Shown here piece by piece: positions 51,631 to 61,885 of a DNA stretch of 64,000 nt. The translations under genes and the position numbers were made by a program. How positions within the stretch are numbered: the stretch's first letter is position 1; every line of letters starts with the position of its first letter. Source of the DNA: Cycas panzhihuaensis. Taxonomy: Eukaryota; Cycadophyta. Location of the stretch: contig CM041465.1 of the NCBI GenBank assembly GCA_023213395.1, positions 212,853,741-212,917,740 on the forward strand. The letters are read 5' to 3'. The notes beneath the pieces were generated by a model. The model was not told where the DNA came from. It searched no databases and saw only the letters and a program-made list of their open reading frames with translations.

Positions 51631-51641
51631 CTATATAAGGA
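51631..51641. promoter_or_regulatory. Palindromic TATA motif, possible divergent promoter
   Basis: CTATATAAGG preceded by C gives CCTATATAAGG; its complement, CCTTATATAGG, is also TATA-like. It sits in otherwise GC-rich sequence between a rightward frame (52184 onward) and a leftward domain (51166 downward). A short inverted repeat, TGGCTCT and AGAGCCA, follows at 51671-51694. Confidence 0.45.
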
Positions 51642-52129
51642 AATCGACGGGAAAATGGATTCATTTTCACTGGCTCTCGTACAAAACCAGAGCCATTTCC
51701 TTATGCAGCGGAGCGCCGCCCAACTTTGGAGGCACACAAAGAGAGATCGGACCGTCGAATCGGAGGCGGGGCTGACCCGGCCTGGCCAAACCCGACGACA
51801 TGGCGATAAGCGAGACCGGATCCGGTGAGTGGAAATCACTAAACCCGACCCAAATCAAGTTCAAAGTTTATGGCTTTTGTAGTTTTGCGATAATTTTTGC
51901 ATAGTCTTAGTGCCCTTATGGGCAGCGGAGGCTTCACAGGATCGAATCGGACCCGAGAAAGAGGCGGGACCTGGGCATTAGGGAGCCACGGTCCGGTGGG
52001 CCCACAGGGTCCACCGAAGAAATTTTTAGTTTTTGGGGCGAAAACCCCCTTTAGGGGTCGTCGTCATTCGTCTGGCAATGATCACGGTCTTGATCATTAC
52101 CTGCGCCCCCATCATCACGCGGGACCCTT

Positions 52130-52159
52130 GCCAAACTTAGCGGTTCCGCTAAGTTTGGC
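52130..52159. repeat. Perfect 13-bp hairpin, 4-base loop
   Basis: GCCAAACTTAGCG (52130-52142) and CGCTAAGTTTGGC (52147-52159) are exact complements around GTTC. Pairing can extend by CTTG/CAAG beyond a 2-base bulge. It ends 24 bases before the ATG of the antisense frame. Confidence 0.95.
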
Positions 52160-52210
52160 GCAAGATCTGACGTAAAAATAGACATGAGGGCCAAAAGAGC
52201 CCCAAATCTC

Positions 52211-52233
52211 GAGAGAGAGAGAGAGAGAGAGAG
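52211..52233. repeat. GA microsatellite in the first exon of the antisense gene
   Basis: Twenty-three bases of alternating GA directly before a GTAATA splice-donor-like site. Confidence 0.95.
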
Positions 52234-53477
52234 GTAATAATAGCTGACATGAGACTGACTTGAAGTGTTTTGGTGTGAACAGGCTGTCCTCGCGGTAGAT
52301 AACCGCGAGAATGTTGGTATGGCTATGTTGAGTTACATGGAGATGATGACTCAGGAGGATAGGGACATGCTGGAGAGGTGTGGCCTGTACAAGGCCCTCA
52401 AGACACCTCAGTACACGTCGGACTAGAGGCTGCTGGTGGATATAGTGTCCCATTGGGACCGGAGGAGGCATGTGTTCCACCTACCACAGGTGGGGGATGT
52501 GATGGTCATGCCAAGGGCTATCCGGCGGATATTGGGAGTTCCGTGACGGGGAGGTGAGACTCGGGGCCCTTGACCGAGGCGGCAAGACAAGGAGGTAGCT
52601 CTGTTCTTCACAGGAGCTGGCAGGTGGGATCGGAGGGGAGCACCCCTCACGACAGTTCTGTTATCCGGGATTCCTCGAGTGAGGAAGATGATCATACTAT
52701 GCATTATGTTCCGGATTTACCGGAAGCAGAATTATAGAGAGATTCCAGGAGGATGGATGGATGCAGTTCGCCGCTACGAAGTCGGCAAGAGGATGGACTA
52801 GGCAGCCCTGATAGCGGTAAACCTAGTCGCACAACTGGACACTATCAGGACGTCCGGCAGAGGAGGACTATCATACAGCACACTATTACAGTGTTGGTAT
52901 TTTGATCACTTGGCAGCTGGCACCACGGGGACCTCACCCTATCACGCATCGAGCCCCGATGGTCCACGGATGGCGAACTCGGCGAGGGGACAGAGGGATG
53001 AGCCCACGCCGACGATCCAGAGGCCACATCACTAGATCTCCTCACCCTCCCAAACTACATAGCTGAGCCGTACAGGACGGTGAGGTGGGATAGTGACGAT
53101 GAGGCAGGCAGAGCAGGAGTGCCCGCGGGAGATGGCAGTAGTGATGACAGGGACGATGGAGATAGTGGAGACAGTGGGGCGGCCCGTCACGACCTGTAGG
53201 GGAGGCAGGTCCTTCAGGGACAGCAGGACAGGCAGAGGGTCCATCCAGGGCTGCCGGAGGAGAGGCAGGCCTATCAGGAGCGCAGGGCGAGGTCAGAGGG
53301 CCCGTGACTAGGGCCCGCAGGCCACGGATCGCGATGGGATCCGCAGGGACAAGAGCTGGGGCCGCCCCCACAAGGAGAGGGACCCAGGCAGAGGAGGTGC
53401 CCGAAGACGAGGCACTGCACCAAGTGAGAGCCAGGAGGAGAGGATGCCGTGCGACCGGAGGATCAGGCAGCCATAGC

Positions 53478-53578
53478 AGGTGAGAGCCAACCTTTTCCAA
53501 AGTCATTTAGCATCCAGATAGAAGTTTGGTTTGGTTTGATTATGGTATATAGACTGACACATGGCATGTTGCATTGGT
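53478..53578 (+). other. Probable intron of the antisense gene
   Basis: The donor GCAG^GTGAGA and acceptor TTGCATTGGTAG^GTAC bound an AT-rich 101-bp stretch between two GC-rich open segments. The composition drop and both splice motifs support a real intron. Confidence 0.6.
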
Positions 53579-54191
53579 AGGTACAGCAGAGATCAGGAGA
53601 CTGATAGAGGATGTGGCGAGGGAGATATTCCCTCAAGTGTATGCAGAGGGGCAACCGCCCATCCAGGCAGGCGATGAGCCTAGAGCGGCAGGAGCCCACA
53701 GAGAGGCGTTCACCCCGATGGTGAGGGCGAGGGACATATGGGCTGCAGAGTCCCAAGAGCATGCCACATCCCGTGGGCAGCTGCGGCGGGAGAGAGGCAG
53801 CCGAGGCGCGAGAGGATGACGACGATCACGAGAGGCAGGCATGCGAGGACAGGTCCAGACTCTAGAGGCACAGGGTGGTGCAGGCGGAGATAGCGAGAGT
53901 AGGACCCAGTTGATAATCGTCATAGAGCGTCTCAAGATGACAGAGGAGGTACTCCGGGGAGAGCGAGATCGTATCCAGGCCAGATACGATCATCTAGTAG
54001 CACAGATGGTCTCGAGGTCGAGTCGGGCGGGACCACGAACCCACCGCGGCGGCGACCCAGGGCGACCTAGGGATGAGGAGAGCGAGGCAGGCAGCTTGCA
54101 GAGGCCCAGGAGGAGCCTCGGAGGCATGTGGTCCCCAGGAGAGGGATCACAAAGACTGGGAGATGGCACCCCAGGAGCGGGGCCACAGTAG

Positions 54192-54857
54192 TAGGACATG
54201 TATATGCAGATTTGACAGGGGAAAGCACGGGCCTCCAGGGGGTCATATATAGGACCATATGATTGTACCCACCCTGCAAGGATGCCAGCTTCCCAGGATG
54301 TATGATGATATGATTTTTGATATGTATATATATATGCATGGGGTGATTGGAACCCCATTTGGATATGAGATGTTGTATACGATGTATCGTGTGTGGATGA
54401 TATATATATTTATTTTTGTGTATTGTGGATGTTATGTTGTAGATGTTTTATGTTGTGGATATTTTGTTATATGATGCACACGTTTCCTCCCATGTACGAC
54501 CACACGCCCTATGAGGGCACACACACGCCGTGAGCGGGATGACATAGAAGTGTGAGGTTAGGGAGCAGGACGGAGTACATGTCTACAGGAGAGCATAGTG
54601 GGATATGTGAAGGAAACGACGGGCAGGAAAGAGGGCAACGATGCTCCCAAGTGTCTTCCTGATTGGGGGATGCCCAAGCAAGACAACACAAGGGTTCCTG
54701 AGAGAATACGAGAACACGGGTTCTGCGGAAGGAACCAAAAAGAAGAAAAAGGAGTCCAGCTTAAATTGCCACTCTACCCGTGGCTGGGGAGAATGGGGAC
54801 AACCTAAGATTGTAGTTTAGGCTCATTTCGAAGCAAGGCGAAGGGATCGCCGAGGGA
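54192..54857. other. Spacer between the antisense gene and the end of pol
   Basis: The two genes converge here. The first part (54290-54480) is AT-rich with short TA runs and could hold 3' ends for both. No gene was recognised. Confidence 0.45.
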
Positions 54858-56054
54858 TCATACGTAAAACTTCTTAAGGAACATCCCATTAATGGCTTTC
54901 TCAAATTCGAGCCCTTCCAGGGTGGCTATTCTGTAAGCACCATTATCGAGGGATTCGATAATGACAAAGGGACCAACCCATCGGGGTTTGAATGTGGTCA
55001 AACGATCAATGGAAGTAATGAGCCAGTCGAAGCTTCTCTACCTCCATCTTGGCGGTAGAGCTTCGGTGAAGGACGCCGCACGGCGCCGCAGGCGGGCGCC
55101 AAGAAGGGTGGTGAGGTTATGAGTGACAATCGAGGGGTCGATTCCCTTCATGTCAGCATAATCCCACGTGAAAATGTCTCAAAACTCCTGGAACAGAAGG
55201 GAGTATTCCCTTACCTCATCAGGAGAACATTCCGACCCAACCTTAATGACCTTGCCCGTGGCCAAGACTACGTCTTGAGTTGCCCCCATGCACATGGCGT
55301 TGTCCTCCTCGAAGTGGAGAGGGGCAAGATCAACGGGAGGTGGAGGAATAAGAGACGGGATCGGATCAGCAAGCGTGGATCCGATCGTGAGGATCTTCTG
55401 GTGACCAAGCTGGTGGTGACTAGAAGGCAGGTTAGGCGCAAGGCCTGCTAGATGCTCGAGCAGGGCTTCATCGTCCTCGAAATAATCCACCCCATGGATG
55501 ACCTTACTTCGAGTAGGAGAAGCACCAGAGGGAGTGAGAGCAACGGGACCGTGATGACCATCGGGTTGCTCAGCTTCCTCACGGAGATCTGAAGGAAAAA
55601 TGGAAAGGTGCCCCTCGGAAGGAGCGAAAGGCAATTCCTCAAAACCATTACCTACGGGGGGTAATGAAAAAGGAAAATTGCCGACAGGCGGGTCAACACG
55701 AACGATGACATGTGACACGCACGAGGGGCTAGCCTCACCAACAAGAGAGGTTCTAGATGGGGATCTAGAATAAGGCAGGTGCGACCTATTGGCGCGAAGG
55801 AAAGAGACGGGGTGGGGACAATCCTCATCTTCGTTGAGCGACTCATCATCGCTGAACGAAGCAAGGTACCCGTAACTCCCAACGCTAATAGGGGTGAATC
55901 GCATGAGACTAGGAGGAGAAGACGCGGGGTCTTCTTCGGATGGGTTAGGTATCCCAATAGAGCAAGCCGAGGCATGAGTGGATGAACCTTGGTTTGCTGA
56001 ACTGGTAGAGCAAGTTTGTTTAGTAAAAGGGCGTTCGCGGGGGATCACTCTCAT
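54858..56054 (-). pseudogene. Element H pol remnant: linker, RT N-terminal tip fused to integrase C-terminus
   Basis: A 291-codon open stretch (56054-55179) begins MRVIPRERPF. It holds an acidic, Pro- and Ser-rich linker and ends SPDEVREYSLLFQEF. After one TGA the same frame continues DIFTWDYADMKGIDPSIV, the N-terminal lead into gypsy RT. Within 10-20 codons it changes to RLRRRAASFTEA, then FKPRWVGPFVIIESLDNGAY and INGMFLKKFYV, the integrase C-terminus, stopping at 54858. The RT palm, RNase H and the integrase core are missing, yet the frame is kept across the junction (about 55085-55115). A second in-frame TAG lies near 55040. Confidence 0.88.
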
Positions 56055-56059
56055 TCATC

Positions 56060-56420
56060 CGTCATGGATGAATTTAAGTTATCCCCAAAGGTTCGAGCAC
56101 ACGGCTCCCATTTAATCGAGCCAAGGACGACCTAGAAGGAGGTTGTAATCCACATCAATGTCAAGGACTGCAACGTCGGCAGGAACGGTCTTACCCTCAA
56201 GGGTAAGCGGAATCGCGGCAGATCCCAAAGGGGTCTTCGCTCAAATCATACCCTTGGCATCGCCAGGGAACGGGTTCCAAGGTGGAAATACCAAGCTCTT
56301 GCATGACACGCAAGGGCATGGCATTAACGGAAGAACCGTTGTCGACAATAGTTCTTCGAAGAGTATAATCAGGCGTATCGATGGTGATGGTGAATGGGAA
56401 GTTCCATTGACATTCCCTTT
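56060..56420 (-). pseudogene. Element H aspartic protease
   Basis: The protease would process the polyprotein. The region reads TIDTPDYTLRRTIVDNGSSV then NAMPLRVMQELGI, with the catalytic Asp codon at 56341-56343. The usual DTG or DSG is DNG here, close to the DGGSS variants of Tat elements. The C-terminal half reads IPLTLEGKTVPADVAVLDID and YNLLLGRPWLD, with the LLGRPW motif, and ends near 56060. It lies in a different frame from the first half, so a frameshift near 56210 breaks the gene. Confidence 0.88.
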
Positions 56421-59132
56421 CACCGGTAGGGGGAAGATCATTAGGATCAAAGGAAATAGCGGGTCCACAACCTTGGTCGACACCCAAAGCATGGACAGGT
56501 ACATCACTCGATCCTAAAGCTTCCAGGAGGAGGGCCCGCTGCTCGGGACAACTCCTCAGAACGTCCATCAAGGACATTCCTGCGGTGACCGTATGGAGCT
56601 CGTCCACGACAGAGAAAGGCTTACCCTTCCCAGTAGGTTGGGTAAGTGCCCTTCGGAAATCGTAACGACCAGCGCATGTGAATAGCCTTGGGAAAGAGAG
56701 GGACTTCCGGAGGAAGGGTCTCCGGAAGAGGGTCGGAAGGAGCGGAAGGACAAAAGCTCCCGCCGCTTCCTTAGCGGCTTGAGATCGCGTAAGGGCAAAA
56801 GTGGGAGTTGCTTCAAGCAACTGGATCACCTTCTTCCCCCTGCTCCGGGGTCGTGAAGGCGACGGGGTGCGACGGCTAGGAGAACGAGAAGAGGAAGAAG
56901 AATTCCTAGCGCCCTTCCCTTTATCGCGGGAAGGACGGGGATCAGGCGATCTTCCTCGGTTACGGTTGTTCTTGGTTTGGGTATTGCGATCACATTCCCC
57001 GTGCTTAGGGAATGGATCCTTATGAACTGGTTGATCCAAATTAGGCCTTGAGGCCCGTTTGGGGGAAGGATCGCGTCGAGGGACATCCTTTAGATGCTGG
57101 GCCCTACAACGCGAATCGTCATGGAAGCAATCCCCATGAATGGAGCACCACTTCTTCTCAAGCGGGGGGTCAGACCTCCTCGCTTGAGAGGACTGGGCGT
57201 TTCCATTCCTGGGAAGAGGAGCTTGGGTAGTTTGTTGGACTTGCTTGTTTGATGTAGGAGATGAAGGATCATGAAGCTTGAGCTCCTTCATCGTACACTC
57301 GAATGAGCGTATAGCTGATGTGAGAGGGTCTAAAGTCCTCTCGGTAGGATGAGAGGAAGACCGCGTCGGCTGGGAAGGTTTGGTATCCTTAGTAGGGGGT
57401 GGTGCCTCACGGCGTTGTGAGGGCTTAAGAGGTTTCTTGAGACCCGCTTGGATCTCAATAGCCTCCAACGCCAAGCACTTGGCGATCACGGAATCACATG
57501 TAGTCGCCCCCATCTTGAGGACTTCCACGTGGACTTCGGGATGAAGCGCATTGAAGAACAGGTCTCACTTTAGCTCCTCGGGCAATGTTGCCTTAATGGA
57601 GTGGAGCAAGTCATGAAATCGCCGCACAAAGTCACGATTCATCTCATCGTGACCTTGTTTAAGCGAAAGAAGAGACTTCATTCTGCTCTCGAATGGACGA
57701 GCTACATCAAAATAGTTGATGAACTCATCCACCAATTGCTAGAATGAATGGATCGAATGGGCGGTGAGACCAGAGAACCATTTGAGGCGCCACCGCAAGG
57801 ATCTCGGAATAGTTTCATCAAAATATGGTCGTAAGCCCAAGAATCGATGCATGCCATAGAAAAACTACGGACATGCTCACTGGTCTCATGACAAAGTTCC
57901 ATCGAATCTAGGAACTTCAGGGGGATGAGGCAGCAAGTTGGTTCGTAACGCCTCAACCGAAAGAGGGGTTGACCTAAAGTCTATGAAGGGGCGCGCCCTT
58001 GCCTGAACCGTAGGATCAACCAATGTCGAAGTAGGTAACGCACAAGGAGCGGGTGGGGGTGGAACACCCATCCCTCCTTGAGGAAGCGCCCCTTGCTGAA
58101 AAGAGGCGTGGGGGTAGGTGCCTTAGAAGGGAGTCGGGTTCCCTTGTGAAGGCACAACGGATGGGATTACGTTGGAAGAAGGGCAAGCGGGATGTGGAAC
58201 CGGGTTTTACCCATATGGGCCACCCGTAGGTGGAGCAACCCCATATGGGTGTAGCGGATCCACCCCATAAACGGGAAGACGGCTTCCTCTGCCCCAAGGT
58301 TGAGAGGTATACCCTGGGGGAACGTAGAAGGAAGCACCAACGTGCTAGGCTGGAGGATGCGTGGGAGCGGATCCCACATGACTAGTGGTTGGAAAGCTAG
58401 TAGGGCCAATAGCCTACTAGGGATGGTATGCACCACATTAGGGGATGGCACATTGGTTTGATTAGGAACGGGTATGCTAACCCTCAATTGAGGGAAAGAC
58501 ACACCACGAGAAGATCCTAAGGCATTAGGACCTTGATGAGAGACGGAAGGTGCCACGCATGCCCCCACTACAGGGAATGAGTGGGATGTACGTGTAGGCA
58601 CGAAGGGATTTGTGGTCATAGGAAGGGTGGATGAGGATGAGGCATGAGGTGGGGGAGCGGAAGAGGAAGAGGCCCCTCCACGAAGAACATCCTCAAACCA
58701 CCTAGGACGCGGTTGCAAGCGTGTCAGCAGAACACTGCTGAAAGCTTCAACTACGCTCGTCAGGGGAGTCCCGACACACTCGTAAGAGGTGATCCAACCT
58801 CAAACAAGGTAGGATCTCGGGCGTTCCTCATAAGAATTGCCAACTACGTGGCAACCCTCAAGAGGAACGGGTCCTTCTACGGTGTGGGTAGAAGGATGAG
58901 CATCGAAAGAAAGGTGTTGGTCGTTTGGATAATAAAGGGGGTCATCACCCTCTTGGGTGGACCCGAGAATAACAGGAGGAAAGGCATGGGTTTCCATGGC
59001 TGAAGTATGGTAGGTCCAATCGGAAGAGTATCCCTCCATAGTCAGATCGGAATCCGACGAGGCAAGAAGGCGATACTCAGGGTCCTCTAACAAAGGAGGT
59101 AGACCGCGCAAACGACGAGAGGAACGCCGCAT
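56421..59132 (-). pseudogene. Element H gag
   Basis: A start at 59132 opens MRRSSRRLRGLPPLLEDPEY. The same frame runs to 58167 with one TGA at 58800-58802, covering a Pro- and Ser-rich region. The retrotransposon gag core is read in shifted frames at 57540-57960, with WRLKWFSGLTAHSIHSF, FINYFDVARPFESRMKSLLS and FVRRFHDLLHSIKATLPEEL. A 443-codon frame from 57528 continues through a C-x2-H-x4-H-x4-C knuckle (WCSIHGDCFHDDSRC, about 57104-57147) and Arg/Ser-rich tracts into protease. Three or more frameshifts and several stops inactivate it. Confidence 0.88.
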
Positions 59133-59183
59133 GCAAGGTCAACCGACAATGTTAGGAAAGGAGAAAGAGCAGTAAAACACACG

Positions 59184-59202
59184 CGTTGGGGGTTACCCAA
59201 CG
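59184..59202. repeat. Hairpin in the element H leader
   Basis: CGTTGGG (59184-59190) pairs with CCCAACG (59196-59202) around the loop GGTTA. Confidence 0.9.
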
Positions 59203-59254
59203 TGGAGATCGAGATAAGTATGAAAAGGATCACACAAGAGTAGCGAAACCAACC

Positions 59255-59274
59255 GAAGGGAGCTAGCTCCCTTC
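59255..59274. repeat. 20-bp perfect palindrome in the element H leader
   Basis: GAAGGGAGCTAGCTCCCTTC equals its own reverse complement. It lies 26-45 bases inside the 5' LTR end. Confidence 0.97.
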
Positions 59275-59299
59275 TTGGCGGTCCCAAGATGGTCGCTGA

Positions 59300-61880
59300 T
59301 GGACGCTACTGCTACTGGATAACTACCTAACCGATAGGTGTAAGGGTGAGTGAGTGGTGGAATGATAGAAGGTGGGACCTAAAGGTGGGTAACTACCACG
59401 CAGAGCGCCTGCACCGGAGCGCAAGTTCGGGATCTGCAATGGAGTATGGCTACTACCGGGTGACCCTTCACCGCTTCGAATAAGGGGTGAAGGTGCGTAG
59501 GGCAAACCTGGGTTGACCTGGGAATAGGACCCTCCCACCCTTGGGTGGCCTGAAGGGGGGAAGAGAAGACCTAATGGAGACAGGCCAAGAGCAATCCTAC
59601 ACAACCTAACCGGGTAAACGAGTGATGCGGGAAGCAAGGCACTCGTGTGGCTAAGGAGAGAGAAGGAAAGGTAAGGTAAGGGAGGACTCCTACAATCTTT
59701 CTTACGAATGATAAAGATGCATGAAATAAGACAAACGAATCGCAAACAAGTACCAAACCAATTTTCCCCTTTTATCCTTCAGTGTACTAATTACTACAAA
59801 AGAAATAAAAGGAAAAGAAAGGGTAGTGAGGGGAAAGAACGCAGCACCGGAGCGAAGGCATGCGAGACGAAGTAGCCTTCCCGAGGAGCACCCAACCGCC
59901 CGCAGAACGTCACGGATGCGAGATATCAAGGCAGATTTAAAGAGGGGACTTCCTTACCTTGCCCGGAAAATCAAATGCGATGCCAAGAAAGAAAGGAAGC
60001 GCTAACTAAGAAATGAAGTAGCATGAAAACATAACGCATATGAAGGTGCTTACCGGTAGCTAGGCCCACGGGCGATGCACTCCACGCTTCCTAAGTACCT
60101 GCAAGCAATAGCAGTCTCTTTCTCTTCGCGAAGGAAGAGCACTAACATGCAACACAAAAACTCTAACAATATATGCCTAAATAACATAAACGAGAATTTG
60201 AATATACATGCGTTAGTGTTAATCCAACAATGAAAGTACCGAAAGAAAGTGACCAATGTGAAAATAAACGATCGGGTAAGCCTCGGAGTGGGCTACCTCC
60301 CGTAAATGATGCCCAAACCTCCCCCCAAGAGCCACGAGACAGCGAGGAGAAAGTCAAGAGCAAGGGCTGGAAAATGGCAGCAAAAAGAGGCAAGGAAAGG
60401 CCCAAGGGTACCCACGGCGAACCGGGATGCTATGAGGAGCAAACTGGGTGACCCGGGGAAGAAAGGTGGAGCAAGAAACCAACGATTGGGGCTTATGAGT
60501 GATGCCCAAACCTGAACAAAAGGTTCCAAATCGGTAGCCGCAACTGTGATGCTTAGTTTGGGCAACCAAAGGGGGCCTTCAAACCCTTATTTGCAAGCCA
60601 AGGGCAGCACGGGGTGAGAGGGAGGTTTTGGGGGGCTAAGAGTCGCCTAGGGAGCGTGGAAGGTGGTACGGAATCCACCCAGCTCCTCTCCAAAACCTAT
60701 ACAACCCCTCAATGTCACGCTTTGACAAAGAATGCAGTAAGGAGCACAGGGAGAGAGGTATAACAGCCCCCAAAAGGGAGGACAACCAACTCTCAAGCAA
60801 CAAGTAAAAGCAAACAAGCTGAAGCATGAATATCACAAGAAAACAAGCATAAAAACAAGGAATACCTGAAGAGAAGAGGCAAGGGGTTTGCCTCAGCCAA
60901 AGGGCAGCAGAGAGGGACTGATAAATCAGCCTAGATCTGAAGTAGAGCAGGTTTGAAGCCCTGCTACGGAGGTGTGACGGGAAACACCTGCACTTGGGGC
61001 GCTTATGGACTGCCTAGGTGAAGACCGGTTGGAAACCACTTCAAAGGAGCCCTCTCCAAAGCGTTTGAGGGGCTGGGAGAATGTCTCAGCCATGCCAAAG
61101 GAGAGCTGGGCTCTGTATGAAGGGTGCAGGTCCAGTTGATGCAGCAAACAGCAGAGAGAAGAAGAGCAGGAGAATGTTTCCTTGAGAGCAATTCCAAAAG
61201 TGAGCAAAAAGATCCTTGAAAATGAGCCAAAAAGGGCTTAAGTACTCAAGCAAAACCCTAAAGCGTGCGATTAGGGCGTAGCTGGAAGAGAAATAAAGCG
61301 CGAGCCACGTGGCGCTTCAATAAATGCAAAATTACCACTGGATTTTTAAAACAACCCGAGACAACAGATCGCTGTGAATTTCGAAGATCATGGATATTCA
61401 AGATCACAAAATCAAGCAGACGCGCCTAGAGCCAAAAATGGGGCCCACCAACCAGTCTAGGCTGGGGGCAGATGATAAAGAAGGCAAATAAAAAGCTAGA
61501 ACACCTACCTGGGAGCAAACAAGCCAACAAAACGGGTCTAAAGGAGCAAAAATAGGGCTCAAGTGGGGTGGCAAGTTGACCAAACGATGATGAGTCATCA
61601 CACGGGTGGAGGTAGCGCAAACCTAGTGGATCCTGGAGCGAGGAGGGCAGATGCGGGAAGTAATACGGTCACCAGGGTGCCACACTCGTTGGGAGTGTGC
61701 CCCTGCTATAGTCGTCATAGGCTAAAATAAGTGTGGACGACTACAAGGTCACCCACAAAGTCATACACATGCAGATACGCAAGCAAACATCCAGTAAAAG
61801 AAAGCGATGATAATACGAGAGACATACCTGCACTTACCTGAGTCGGTGATTCCGTATCCATTCCTGGAAGCCGGGAAACA
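59300..61880 (-). repeat. Element H 5' LTR
   Basis: 2581 bp. On the minus strand it starts TGTTTCCCGGCTTCC and ends GCGTCCA. It is collinear with 47710-50287 over its full length. Confidence 0.94.
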
Positions 61881-61885
61881 CTTTC
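61881..61885. repeat. Element H target-site duplication, right copy
   Basis: CTTTC, identical to 47705-47709. Confidence 0.9.

Larger units (their letters stand above)
52184..54191 (+). pseudogene. Antisense plant-mobile-domain-like gene in element H
   Basis: A rightward gene lies opposite to gag-pol. A start at 52184 (MRAKRAP) leads into a GA repeat and a GTAATA donor; an acceptor GTGAACAG at 52282 opens the core frame. The core reads GLYKALKTPQYTSD, stop, RLLVDIVSHWDRRRHVFHLP, then MPRAIRRILGVP. After a broken stretch come NLVAQLDTIRTSGRGGLSYS and LLQCWYFDHLAAG. This matches the plant mobile domain (aminotransferase-like), a domain carried by some Tat retrotransposons and MULEs. A clean GTGAGA...TTGGTAG intron is visible at about 53478-53578. 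The last exon(s) to 54191 are charged, with a coiled-coil-like run near 53900-54000. At least two in-frame stops suggest a pseudogene. Confidence 0.65.
59133..59299 (-). other. Element H short leader between 5' LTR and gag
   Basis: Only 167 bases. It holds a 20-bp perfect palindrome and a 7-bp hairpin. A standard PBS beginning TGG directly after the LTR is not visible; the minus strand reads TCAGCGACCATCTTGGGACC there. The tRNA used is unknown. Confidence 0.6.
47710..61880 (-). mobile_element. Element H: 14.2-kb Ty3/gypsy element, Tat/Ogre-like, internally deleted
   Basis: LTRs of 2578 and 2581 bp, each starting TA/TG and ending CA, are bordered by a perfect CTTTC duplication. The 9.0-kb interior reads, on the minus strand, gag, protease, a long linker, the first residues of RT fused to the end of integrase, an antisense plant-mobile-domain-like frame, and a separate RNase H. 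Very long LTRs, the CHHC gag knuckle, an extra RNase H and an antisense ORF point to the Tat/Ogre group. The central polymerase is deleted, so the copy is non-autonomous. Base composition is far more G+C- and CpG-rich than its surroundings. Confidence 0.93.

Noticed and set aside
53990-54358. 122-codon minus-strand frame overlapping the end of the antisense gene
   Set aside because: No domain. The plus-strand frame has the coiled-coil-like charged pattern and fits the gene upstream.
55119-55451. 110-codon plus-strand frame opposite the pol linker
   Set aside because: It is the shadow of the minus-strand linker and RT start, which have clear gypsy similarity.
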